A stretch of 64,000 nucleotides of DNA, from contig JAREIK010012127.1 in the NCBI GenBank assembly GCA_029783825.1, positions 310,001 to 374,000 on the forward strand, written 5' to 3'. Positions 48,241 to 60,535 of the stretch are shown here, piece after piece; position 1 is the first letter of the stretch; each line of letters opens with the position of its first letter. The position numbers and the translations under genes were made by a program. Source of the DNA: Sapria himalayana (Eukaryota; Streptophyta; Magnoliopsida; Malpighiales; Rafflesiaceae). The notes under the pieces were generated by a model, which was not told the origin of the DNA, did no database searches, and was given only the letters and a program-made list of their open reading frames with translations.

Positions 48241-49291
48241 CTAATATGACTAGAATAATTAATTATCCATTGTAGGCTGCGAAGAGTGTGAAGGTGATTG
48301 TGACTAATGGAACCGACCTTTACTATTTTACTCGGTGTCTAGAATTTACCTAAAATATGCAGACATGATTTTTATCCTAATGTGTACTTCATTCCACTAG
48401 ATAATTATGACAAACTTTGGAACATAATGGCTTAATACTCCTGATGATATCATGTGGAATTTCACAAAGTTGTAAATGAGTTTTGTACTGCAAGGATATT
48501 TGAGTCAATTACTAGGTAATAAAGATGGACAATTGAATACAATAAATTACAAATATATGACAACGCTATTATGGCAAGCTCAAAAACTCTCTTCTACATA
48601 GCTACGGTCAATAACTAAATTATGGTCAAATTAAGGATTTGATTCTATTTAACCTAGAAACCCATTTGGCCCCACAATAATTCCAACAATGCATGCAATT
48701 TTCATTTTTTATGCTGATTTTTATTTTTAAATCTGTAGGCTTGTCTCATGCATGAACTCATGATAGCAATGACTTGCAGAAAGGGGCTAGATAAGTATAT
48801 TATAGGGCATAAAATATGTTAGATTTACAAAATAATGCAACCAAAAATACATATAAATTATCACCAATACACTATATCTCATAAGAACTTCAAAGTTAAA
48901 TGTACATAGCTACGAACATTAATGAGAAAATTGATTTGTTTAAAACTTTATCGTATACACCTATCCTATGATTTGTAAGGGATGATTGGTGGGAGGGTGG
49001 GTTGAAAGCCCTTGCGCTACTCCCAATTAGATAATTTTTATTATTTAAAATAATGTGGCATACAACATGATGGCTATGACTAAATATCATAAAAAAGGCC
49101 AACCAAAAGAAATATTTATGTTTGGGTTTTTCATCTGACCAACACTGATTTCTTGTTTTAGCACAATTAGCATGAGACATGATGCTAGATGTGACTTTCT
49201 TTTTCTTTCTAAGAGTCATGATATTTGATATTATAAAAATAATATCAAATATCATATAACTAGCCATGACTCATCGTCTAGGTCATGGCAA
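48241..49291. other. Downstream flank of the NSUN2-like gene; no other gene recognised
   Basis: AT-rich. On the minus strand this is the 3' flank and probably includes the 3' UTR of the methyltransferase. The minus frame at 48896-49267 has no recognisable domain. Short direct repeats of 'agccatg' occur at 49260-49318 around the stop codon. Confidence 0.4.
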
Positions 49292-50531
49292 CTAGCCATG
49301 CGTGGTAGCTAGCCATGGCTTGTCACCATGGGTTCCCACACACATGGAAAGCCTTTGTATCATTTCTCGCAAGTCTGCTTCTGCCACCAATGTGCTCAAA
49401 TTAGACCTGCCCTTCCAGCAGCAGATGGCAATGGCCGATGAATCCACTACAGACCTAGAATCTTCATTTACGAAGAAGAAAAACAAGAAATAGAACATAA
49501 AAGAGAACAAAAAATGAGAAGAGAAAATAACCTGCTACCTTTCAGCACTAATACACAGCAGCCTATCATAAGATGTGACACCTTCTGGCTGAATTCTGCA
49601 TCAACAAAATCTGTGAACTTTATGGTTTTATACTGTAAGAGTTTCATGAAGTCTGCCATGGAGGAATATAGAATCTGTTTGGTGATGTGGGGAAGAAGAA
49701 CAGAGACACTGTCAGATGATATCCTAAATGCACATGCGCTTGAGATTCCTCCTCTTGAAGATTGCCGCGCCTTGAAAGATCAAACAAAATTAGCAAACCA
49801 CAGACACACAGACACACACACACAGACACAGACACACACACAGACACAGACAACACGCGCACACACAGACACAGACAACACGCACGCACACACACACACA
49901 CAGACAACACGGACGCACACACTCACAGACACGCACAAACACACCCACACGCACTCAAAGACAAGCACAAACACGCACAAACACACACAAGCACACGCAC
50001 AAACACATGCACAAACACACAGACAGACAGACACAAACACATGCACAAACACACACACGCATGCACACACAGACAGACAGCACTTTGATCTTTGATCTAC
50101 TTACAAACATCTTTAATCCGATTGAAGATATCTTAAGTTGTTGGCCAGAGATGAAATTGAGCTCGACAACATCCTTGACTGATTTTGAAATGTAGTAAAT
50201 TCTCTTAGCATGGCTATGATCCATGTTTCTTGAGATCAGGTGCCCGCTCAAAGGAAATGATTCATCAATCCCATAGAAAGTTTTTATGCTATTAATAGTC
50301 TCTTCATCGTTGAAGAAAACGATGGGATCAACCCCCTTCCATCTACCCTGAATCTGCAACTTTCTCACTCCTGCATCCTCCCCAAGGTTGCTTTTCTCAT
50401 GAGCAGGACCCGGGTCAGGGTGTTCCTCTGGTTCGTGTTTGTTTTGTGTGCTGCACGGATCGAACACTTTGCTAGTTTCTGCTGGCATATCAGCAGTTAA
50501 GTCAATCTCAGAAAATGTTTCAGTCAAGCAA
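49292..50531 (-). CDS. NSUN2: tRNA (cytosine-5) methyltransferase, NSUN2/TRM4 family, last three exons
   Basis: Minus-strand exons: about 50531-50105, 49770-49539 and 49461-49292 (stop TAG at 49292-49294). Junctions are consensus: donor ATGTTT|GTAAGT at 50105/50104, acceptor TTTCAAG|GCG at 49771/49770, donor AAAG|GTAGC at 49539/49538, acceptor GAAG|ATT at 49462/49461. Phase is kept across both introns. Diagnostic segments are RWKGVDPIVFFND, DESFPLSGHLISRN, KRIYYISKSVKD and LNFISGQQLKISSIGLKMF, then LLPHITKQILY, LLQYKTIKF and CCVLVLK, and finally AIAICCWKGRSNL. These match the C-terminal region after the SAM-dependent catalytic fold; family members methylate cytosine-5 in tRNA in the nucleus. 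No frameshift or stop is present. The N-terminal methyltransferase exons are not found up to 64 kb, so this is either the end of a gene with a very long intron or a displaced fragment. Confidence 0.8.
49797..50080 (+). repeat. CA/CACAGA microsatellite within an NSUN2-like intron
   Basis: A 280-bp mosaic of (CA)n, CACAGA and ACACGC units lies wholly inside the 334-bp intron 49771-50104. It generates long open frames on both strands (for example 49514-50095 plus and 50070-49780 minus) that are repeat artefacts. It takes up nearly the whole intron, leaving about 24 bp to the donor and 26 bp to the acceptor. Confidence 0.95.
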
Positions 50532-51799
50532 TCTCATGAAACTACATACTGCCGTTATTTGAATGAAATCATCTTTCTATTACCATATGCAACATTAGTA
50601 CCCAACTTCTCCTAGAATAGGCCACCCTATCCACCAAAAGTATGTGTCTCCCACTATATCCTAGCAATACCAATACACACCAACTATTTGAATGAACTCC
50701 CTTGCAACATATCTCATCTTAAGGTGACGCATTTGAAAATATCCATATAACAAACATTCATGAATAAAACCTAGACATCCTAATATCATTTAAAAAATAA
50801 TAATAAATAAATAAATAAAAAATAAATAAAAATAAATCTGATAATACTTATGAAATAAAATACCAAGTAGAACACTTCTATTCATCTGAAGATAGGAAGA
50901 CCAACATCACATAGACTGTCTATATGATCATCTTAATTTATTGGGAAACTCTCTTCGACTCTAAATAGTATATGTATGCTCCATATTCATTGTATAAACT
51001 CAAAATCCCGGGTAGTTAAATATCTAGTCTCTAGATCTTGAAATGGCAGAAATAGAGGAACATCGTGAACTTGAGAGAGGTTTACTTTACTAAGAAATTC
51101 CATCCTCTCCAAAATCAATATGATTTATATTTTTTGAAACATAAAATGATTTTATAAGAGCATCATCATAATATAAATCAATAAATCAAGATGTATGTGA
51201 ATGAGAGAACTCCTAATCAAAGGTCCAAGTGAGAATGTAGGGGGGAGACAGGAAAATAGATATATCGTTTGGACTCTTTCACTTCTTCAACTCACACAAA
51301 AATAAATCTTGCTTGAAAAAATTACATCAATATTCACCAACGCCCTAACAAACCCTGGTAAAAAAGACTTACTTTTTAGGTAGTAGAGTAACTCATAAAA
51401 ATATATCTCAAAGTTCTATATATCATTTTATCTCATTCTATTAAAAAATGAGGAATAAAATATTATCGAAGACTATGAGATATTAAATAATCTTTCCATG
51501 AAATATAATTGGAAAATGCACAATAAAAAATCTATAAAAAAATATCTAATTGATAAGATAATTTACAATTAAAACTACATCACCCAGAAAAAAATGTATG
51601 AACTATTTCAACGAAAGATCTATTATTTATTTCTATAACCGTATTATATAAATTTTATATAATATGCAGAAAAGAACTATTTCATTTGATATATACTATA
51701 ATATATTATTACTTATAATTTTTTAATATTTTTAATAAATTAATTATATATTATTTTATAAAATAATTAAAAAATAAAAAAAAATTATGAAGTAAAATA
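50532..51799. other. Putative intron or flank upstream of the NSUN2-like exons
   Basis: AT-rich with no coding match on the minus strand. The acceptor preceding the first visible exon is probably the AG near 50532-50533. No further methyltransferase exon was recognised. Confidence 0.35.
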
Positions 51800-53512
51800 G
51801 AATGACACTAATCCATCTTTACACTGTTGTGAGTAACACCAACCAACAATGATGTTAAGATAAATCTATGACACTAATCCATCATTAGTATTAATAGAAT
51901 GAGAATTGACATAACATCCAAATAGAAGAGATTCATCCTACAATAAACTTATTGTAAGTAGATGATTCACACAAAAAACAATTATTAAATATTATTTTCA
52001 AAAAAAAAATTAAAAACACTACAAAAAAGTTAAAAGAGATAAACTAATTACCAAAATAATTCAAAAATTCTTAGAGACTTCCTCCACTATGACATTCACA
52101 AAAAGATAATATACAAAATTTATCTCTATGGTAATATCAGGCACTTCCTTTCCTATATGTATTATTAATTAGCTCTCATGTTTATAATTTAAACTCCTAG
52201 TTTATTAACACATTAATTGATATTCATACTATTAATAATTATTTATTATTTATTATTTTTTTTTGTTATAAAAATATTCTTATAGCCAAAAATAAATACT
52301 CCAAAATTACTAGATGTAATAATATTCAATATTATTCTTTATTTTTTCATTATCATAATTGTTCCTAATATGTATATCATATTATTATACTTTTAGTGAA
52401 TGATCTTTTCAGATAACTCAATTATAATTTTTTTTTTATCTTTTACTAATATTTATATGCAGGATTAAAAAACACAAGATGAGGTTCCCATTTGAGATTA
52501 AACATGATAGGTCATGGGGTTTCTTATAGAAGAATAAGTTTATTGATCTATTTACTTTGTCTTAATAATAATTCTATCATAGAATATAAAATAGGTTAGT
52601 TATAAAAGCATACAAGAGATTCCTAGCATGCATGCTAGTCTAATATGAAGAAAAAATAATTCAATTTGATATATTCAAATGTATGAACTTAATAGAAATG
52701 TGACTTGAGAGAGTTACAACTATAGAGTCTCAATCATCATACTTATTATAAAAAAATATACCATATCAAAAATACTTATTAGATATTATTTTCAAAAAGA
52801 ATATCAAATATTTTATGCAAGAGTGTGAAAGATAACTTAGCTACCATAACCATCCAAGGTTCATCATAATGTTCATCCACGTTGACACTAGAAAAAAGTT
52901 TAAAAAATTCTTCTCAAATATAATAACAGATCATTCCCCTCTATCAAATATTACTAGATATTTTATTTAGTCTCACTTTTTTTATACTCTTTGATTATTT
53001 TATTATTCTGTATTTTTTTTAATTTTAAAAATAGTATTATAACCAATAAAAAATATTAAAAAACATTAGATATGATACTATTCAATTTTAATCTTTTTTA
53101 TTTTCTGATGTCATACTTTTTCATAATCCTGTTAGTTTAATTTATATGAGTTTTTTTTTAACCTCAATCCTAACTTTGTCTTTACTTTCACTAAAATTTA
53201 TTTGTATGATCAAAATAATATATGAAAGATTGCATTCAGGATTTAACATTCTAAATTATTTATTCTATGTTTGACAATATATCTCACTCCATATATTTGA
53301 GTATTTTAGACTCATTATTTATGTTTTTCAACTTGATTACCTAATACTAGCCAAATTAAAAATATTTTATTCTAATCTTAAAAATAATTTGACCATAAAA
53401 TATATGACATCAATTAGAAAAAAATACCAAAACTTCTTATCCTACCTACTAGTTTAATTTAAGTTGCAACTCATTCGACTTGAGACATTCAGACATATGA
53501 AGACCTAACTAA

Positions 53513-54306
53513 TAGGGATTTTCATGAGCTGGTTTGGATCAGTTTGCTCATAATATTTAATCAAAACCTATGACATTAGTTTGAAAAAATTACAATCAAA
53601 TCTAAATCATTCAAAGTACTCAATCCAACCAAATCTAATATTAAGGTCCAATTTGATTTGTAGTTTGAACTACGGTTTGAATTTAATTTTTGTGATTAAA
53701 AAAAATAATTATGAATAAAATAGTCTACTTTTTTTTTCATAAACTTAAATATATAAATTCTATAATAAAATATACAATAAACATAATAGGAAAAATAATT
53801 TAAAATACCTAATTAAATTAAATACTATAAATTCTCTTAAATATCAATATAAATTATCTAATAAAATCTAAATTTTATAAAATCCAACAAATATAAAAAA
53901 ATTAAGTGTCTCTACTATTTTAAAAGATGATAAACTCCTAAATACATTAAGTATATACTCACTTGTACTAAAAGCTAATTTAAAAATGATGATTGAAATG
54001 AAAATTGCCAATATATCTCTTGCCATATTGGAGATAAGTTTGAAATGATAAATCACAAAAAGTGCCTCTACGGATATTGTAAATGATATGAAATTAGGTT
54101 TAAATTATTTAATTATTTATAATATATATGGTGGTTTGGATTGGTTTGGTTTAATTAATTTTGATATTTAATCACAAACCGAACTGATATGTTAGTTTTC
54201 ATAATATTTTAAACCAATCCAAACCTATTAATTTTAAAAACCATTATTTTAGGTTGTTTTGATTTGGTTTGACTTGGGTGATTTTTACGGTGTATGAACA
54301 CCCCTA
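53513..54306. mobile_element. hAT-type non-autonomous element, 794 bp
   Basis: Begins TAGGGATTTTCATGAGC and ends with the complement of TAGGGGTGTTCATACACC, the hAT MITE end type common in plants. Subterminal 'ggtttggattggtttgg' runs occur near the ends. Flanking 8-mers are ctaactaa and ctaataga, an imperfect match (5 of 8). It interrupts the second integrase-like module of the tandem array, whose reading resumes at about 54307. Confidence 0.75.
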
Positions 54307-55513
54307 CTAATAGATATGCAAAGAAAGAAGAATATGTATCTAATTTCTATACTTATATATATATATATATCCTTAGTGACAAATCAAAATTTCTATACTT
54401 AACACAAAATGATAAAAATCAAATTCAATAAAAATATTAAAAAATTACACAATTATAATAAATTAAAATAAATGACATCAATTTAATATTTATTACATAG
54501 ATTATAAAAATATATAGTAGATTTTATAAATTGATACAATCTAACAGAATGAGATTACTAAAAAAAATAAATATATAATTGAAATAACTGAGGCACTTCT
54601 ACTTAATAATAATATTTTTAAATATTTTTAAGAAAATATAATTTTAACTATAATTTATCTTATTAATCAGATATATTCTACTACTATTTCTCAAGGTACA
54701 CCCATTTAAATCCTAGATCATGGAGAAAGTCCATTCAAGTTGCCTCCTAAAATTTTTTGATTAACTTATATTGTCCTTGATTACTTTCCAAGATGGGATA
54801 AATAAACATCAAAAGCCTTGAGATATTTTTTTCTTTGAGACTCCAAAGATCAAAGATAACACAAATATTTATCATAAAAGATTAATAAAATTTTATTGAG
54901 TATGAATATTTTTTTAAATAATAACTTATTATTTAACGAGCATAAAAAAATAATAAATCCAAATGTAATACTTAAATTTATTAGTCTTTCTCCATTACCT
55001 GTAGTCATGCATAAACTATCAATTAGTAGGAAGAATTATTAATCAACTATATTTAAACATATTGATACTCAATATGATATAACTATCATGAGTCACTTTC
55101 ATGTATCATTAATTATTTTATTCATATCTCACTTGAAACTTTATTAAAATAAGAATATATACTTACATCATAGATAATTATACCCTATTATCTCTATTTG
55201 AAAACAATATTATAACCATTGACAAATACTTAAAAATCTTTTGATATAATAATATTTAGTTTAAATCTGTATTATTTTCTTATATCATTCATATTTATAT
55301 TCATAATCGTTATTATTTTTCTACTAAAATTTATTTACATAATCAACATACTATAAAGAAGATTAGATTTGAGTATTAACATGATGGATTGTATGTTGTC
55401 TTTAATAGTATAATATGCATTATTTATGTATTTTGGACACATTATTTATGTTTGAGCTCCCTAACCAAGTTAAAAATATTTTACTCTTATCTTAAGAATA
55501 TTTCGATCATAGA

Positions 55514-55699
55514 ATGAAACATAAGTTAGAAAAACTTACTAAAATTTCTCATCATGCACGACAATCTAATTTGAATAACAACCCATTTAATATGAGACAC
55601 TCACACATGTGGAGAAATAATATATATGCAACCAGGAAAGAATTTAAGTATCCAATCAATTTTATTGATGAGTATTCGAGATATATATATCTTTCGTGA
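55514..55699 (+). pseudogene. Copia integrase fragment
   Basis: A 61-codon frame with HSHMWRNNIYATRKEFKYPINFIDEYSRYIYLS-type content; the part INFIDEYSRY matches the start of the copia integrase core (usually VTFIDDYSRY), where the first catalytic Asp is located in the preceding 'D.WGP' motif. Here that position reads HSHMWRN, so the catalytic Asp is lost. Two more decayed copies of the same piece lie at about 52610-52680 and 53430-53512. Confidence 0.65.
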
Positions 55700-56280
55700 T
55701 AAAATTAATTTTTTTTTATTTTTCATCTTTTTACAAAATGTTAAAAACTAATTGATTATATACTAGACTATATATAATGACACAATCAAACTAAATGCAA
55801 TTACTTAAAAAAATAGATATATAATTGAAATGATTAAGGTACTCCTACTTACCAATAGTATTCTGTAATATTTTTAGAAAGATGCTATTCTAATTACAAT
55901 CTATCTCAGTATTAGATATACTCTACTACTATTTCTTAGCGCATACCCTCTTAGACCCTACATCATAGAGAAAAACTATTTAGATTGCCTCCTAAATTTT
56001 CTTGATTACCTTGTTTTGTTCTTGATAGCTTTCCAAGATAGGACAAATAGACATGAAAGACCTTGAGATATTTTTTTTAACATTTTAGTACCCAAAAATG
56101 ATACAAATATTTATCACAAAAAACTAATAAAATTATAATGAGTATGAATATTTTTTATATTTCACAATAACTCATTTTTTAACAAACTCATGAAAAGTAT
56201 AAATCCAATTGTAACACCTAAATTTATTATCTTTCCTTCCTTACGACCTTACCTATAGTCATGCATGAACCATCAAATCA

Positions 56281-57439
56281 TATTTAGTCTGAAGAGAATA
56301 AGATTTTCTGATTAGTAAGATATCATTTAAACCCAAATGATATAGTAGTCTACAAGTATTCATCAATACAGACTCATATAGAGTAGGCAAGTGAGAGACT
56401 TGACCACTAAGAACTTACAGTCTATATTATAAATGAGAGACTTGCCCAACCTTCTACGATCATAGAAAAACCTACTGAACTTGATAATCTTGTAACCAGT
56501 GCATTTGATCTTGATTTTCTAATTATTCATTGAAAGATGAAGTTATACAATGCACTCAATTTTATAAGTCTTATCATACACTCATATTATTTATTTTTTT
56601 TTTCTTTTATTACTTTTCTTAACAAAACTAAGATACCTAAGTCATCTTTTAAAACATAATATCATTAAGAAATTGGATGATACCAAACAATGATAGTGAA
56701 AAGATAAATGTCAAAATAATAATAAGACTTGAAAAATAATAGCATGACATTCGAGAAAATTTATTATTAATTATATGTGAGTATTCACTATAAAGATATA
56801 TATAAATAAAAAGATAAATTACCTTAATGTAAGACTTATAAAAATAAAATACACTCGGATATTTGATATTGACTACTAAGTTACTTACTCTCTGATGACA
56901 AAGAAGACATCAATGCATATTATTATTTTCCTTGTAATATTTCACAGTTGAAATATATATTTACTAGAGGTGAAGAACATATTTCATCATGATAATTTTG
57001 AGGAGATGTGTATACCACCCATGCTTCGATCAGGATACTTAGATATAATTTGAAGACTATGAAAGATATTATATAACTAAAAATAATCACTAAAAACTTT
57101 GTTTATGAGGTTTTGACAAGCAATCACCTCGTTTGAATTACAAAGGTTTGTTACTAATTTTTTTTATTCTTTTCAAATACAGATATAAAATGATTTTACT
57201 AATTATCTAGATGAATAATATTTTAATTATGAGATAACAAATTATAAATTACCCAATTCAAAAAATATCTTCAATTATAATTTCAAACGAATGAACTTAA
57301 GACAATTAGATACTTGAAATAAAGATGATTTATTATATGAGAGATTATCTTGTCACAAAAAACATACATTCAATATTATTATAAAAATTAATCTTTTATG
57401 TGGATTACTAGTATATAATCCTATTGATCTAAGTATTTA
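56281..57439. other. AT-rich DNA, possible copia relic; no gene recognised
   Basis: No domain was recognised. The stretch around 56300-56560 has phrases similar to copia pol flanks, but the evidence is too weak for a call. Confidence 0.3.
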
Positions 57440-59251
57440 ACTCTACTTTTGATATAATTTTTTTAATTGATTATATATTTAATATTATAGGAGAATTATA
57501 TGTAAAATTAACTATATGACTGATCAGATCAAATATATTATATGCAATTAATATAATTAAGTATTTTCTAGATTCTCCTTGATACAACTCTTTGCATATT
57601 GATATAAGTAAGTATCTAAAACTTGATATCTCTTTCAAATATCATAAATATTTATAGTTAACCAAGTATTTTGATTCAAATTAAATAAAAATATCCACTA
57701 AAAAAAGATTTATGATTAAATTTTAAATTATACTTAAAAATAACTTTATTTTCTAAAAAAGTAAAAGATGAATAAAATTTAGAATAAAATTTTAAAATTC
57801 AATAAAAAAATAAAATTTAGAATAATAATAATTACTTGTAATATATTTTAGACACAATATTTTCTCAAGAAAATTGAGCACATGCACTCTATTCTCCCAG
57901 AATCTTTTATTATGAGAATCAAATAACAAAACTTATAACATCAAATCTAATATTTAACGAGCAGATAAAGCAAATAAAAATAAATTATATTTTTCTCTAA
58001 AAAAAATTTAGGATGAGACCATAACAATAACATACATTTAAATAATAGAGCAACTAGTAAATAACTTAACGAAGATCTTGAATCACCCTCAACTTACCTT
58101 TCCTTAATCCAAACTTGGTGTGATGGACTTTTATATACCAACATGATGGGAAATATTATAATTTACTTATTTTATTACTATTGCAATATTACTTTACTTT
58201 ATTTTAATTTTAAGATCTATAATGAAACATTCAACTTGTGAATTGCCTCAATTATAATGAAATATCCAATTTTTAACGAAAAAAATTAACTTTGTGAATA
58301 TGATCATATCATATATAACATATACAATCATTATAATTAGTTATTTTATAAATTCTCTTAAATATATTTATCTCAATACAACATTTTGTATATTAAAATA
58401 TGTGAGTAAATCTTCAAAATTTCAAATCTCTTTAAAGGATCACCAACACTTGCAGCTAATCAAGTATTCAGATTCAAAATAAACACCAATATGCACTGAG
58501 AAAAATTTACTATGAAGTTATGAACTTTTATTAGCGACAACATTCTCTTAAAAAAATATGAGGCAAATAATTTTTTGAACTCTAAAGTAGTAGTGTTCAT
58601 AATAATGATGATAATTATTTTTGAGATATTATAAATACAACATCTACCTAAATAGATCAAGCATGCACTCTCTTTTTCAACTACTATTTACTATGATAGT
58701 CAAACTCAAACAATAAGCCACATAACCTTATATCTGTAATTTCACAAGTAGACAAAATGTACAGAGATTAATTTTTAATAAAAAATCTAAAATAAAATCA
58801 TTATCACAACAAAAACAAAAACAATAGAGAATCCAAAGACATACTCACAAAGATCTTTAAGAGACATCAACTTTTCTTTTTTTTTTGTAACTTATGTATT
58901 ATAGACTTGTGTACCAACTTGATAAGTAGTATTACTATTTTCTTATTTTATCACTTCTATAATATTATTTTGTTTTATTTTTACTTTTCATATTTTTAAT
59001 GGAGCACCCGACTATGGGTTACCCCATTCATGTTTGATCATTACATAAAAGCTTGAGTTATATATCATTTTGTATTGAGTATCATTATTTTATTTTAGTT
59101 TATATATGATTATTAAGATTAATGAGAAACATATTAATATATCCAACGTACCTACTAAATATTATGGTGCAATCATCAAAAGGCTTTGGGAGGATCACAA
59201 ATCACCTATTTTTCCTTGAAGTTTAGTGTTAGAGATATACACACCAACTTG

Positions 59252-59298
<47 letters not shown>

Positions 59299-59880
59299 TT
59301 TATATATATTTTTTTAGTATAGTAATCAAAAGGGCTAAGTGATACCGACAAGGCCTGATTTTTTATGGTCCACATAGGCTATCATACTATGGCGTGCTAG
59401 CCTGATTTAATATGGACATGTTGGGTCAGCATGCCTCTATCAATCAATAACAAAATTTTCATGCGATAAATTTTGAAAGTTATTTTGAGATATAATTGAA
59501 ATGCATAATTTTGAAAGTTATTTTGTGAGAAATTTATATGCAACATCTCCTCGATTAAATTGAGTATCTACCATATTCTCTTAAGATATTTTATTGTGAC
59601 AATCACACATTGATATATATAATCTCTAATTTAAAATTTTACGAGCAAACAACATATATAAAAATAACTTAATTCATCAATAAGAAGATTCAAGATATGA
59701 CCATTGTTATAATTTGTATTCAGGCAATAAAATAACAAATATTTCCAAGAATATTTTGAATAGATCAAAATTAGTGTTGTAGATATTTATGAACCAACAT
59801 AGGGAAAGAGGGGGAATATTACAATTGTGATTTTGAATATCATTTTTTCACTTTTACTTTTATTTTATTCTTTTAATGAG
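57440..59880 (+). repeat. Tandem array of about 0.8-0.9 kb units
   Basis: Three to four diverged direct copies. Landmarks: 'catgcactct.ttct' at 57881, 58662 and (decayed) about 59565; the unit end 'gact.ttataccaac' and relatives at about 58130, 58912, 59240 and 59790; and 'attataattaagtatttt' at about 57547 and 58330. First period 781 bp, second about 900 bp. The last intervals include an extra (TA)n tract. The units have no coding capacity and may be tandem LTRs of a copia element, but TG/CA ends and a primer site were not found. Confidence 0.6.
59254..59295. repeat. (TA)n microsatellite
   Basis: About 42 bp of uninterrupted alternating A/T within the 0.8-0.9 kb tandem array. Confidence 0.95.
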
Positions 59881-60263
59881 CATCAACATATATACTAACT
59901 CAATCACTTTGCTAATTATATAAAAATATTTGATGTATGATTTAATAATTGAGTATAATTTTATATTATATTATGTTATTTGACATAACATTCAATAACT
60001 ATATATATATATATATATATATTTGAGTTTTATCCTTCTAGTATCATATTATGGTATATATTTGAGTTCAATAACTATATATAAAAAAATATATATTATA
60101 TTATGTTATTAGAAAAGTATGGCAAACATCAATTTGATACAATCATTCTGGTATCATATTATTATTAATATTTATTTTTTATTTTTTATATTTCATTATT
60201 ATATATGATAGTTATCTATAAGTAATGTCTTACACATATTTTTTAATATTTGAGTTTTATCCT

Positions 60264-60535
60264 TGTTGAAAGGAATATGAAGATGAAAAAATAATCTTAG
60301 ACTCTCTCAAAAGAATACTTAAAAAATAGTTCAAATTTTTTTTTGAATGAGATAAATACTAATACAAGAATAATATTTATAGGTAATAAGAATCAATCTC
60401 AACCACACAATTTTAAGTCATTAAACTCTCACATAACTTAGACGCAACTTTTACTTAACTTTAAATTTCATAATTATAAGTCTTTAAACTCTCACATTGA
60501 AACTTCTACATAATTCCATAAGTTATATTTCAACA
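60264..60535 (-). mobile_element. Copia 3' LTR, 272 bp
   Basis: On the minus strand the LTR begins TGTTGAAATATAAC (at 60535) and ends ATTCCTTTCAACA (at 60264), a short terminal inverted repeat TGTTGAAA/TTTCAACA. A purine-rich tract 'atgagagag' immediately precedes it and follows the pol stop, as expected of a polypurine tract. A TATA-like 'ctataaatatt' lies inside. The outer 5-bp flank is atcct; the partner LTR lies outside the window. Confidence 0.85.

Larger units (their letters stand above)
51800..56280 (+). repeat. Decayed tandem array of about 1.25-1.4 kb units with copia integrase pieces
   Basis: Three to four diverged direct copies. Landmarks: 'agatata.tctactactatttct' at 54669 and 55914 (1245 bp apart); 'tagtcatgcat.aac.atc' ending at 55020 and 56274; 'aacca.t.a.aaatactt/att' at about 52283, 53041 and 55215; and an integrase-like module at about 52610, 53430 and 55530. 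Subtracting the hAT MITE at 53513-54306 restores the 53430 to 55530 spacing to about 1.3 kb. Each unit seems to be a truncated copia fragment plus non-coding sequence. Confidence 0.65.

Noticed and set aside
49514..50095. 193-codon plus-strand frame and a 96-codon minus frame
   Set aside because: They read through the CA microsatellite and lie antisense to, or within an intron of, the NSUN2-like exons.
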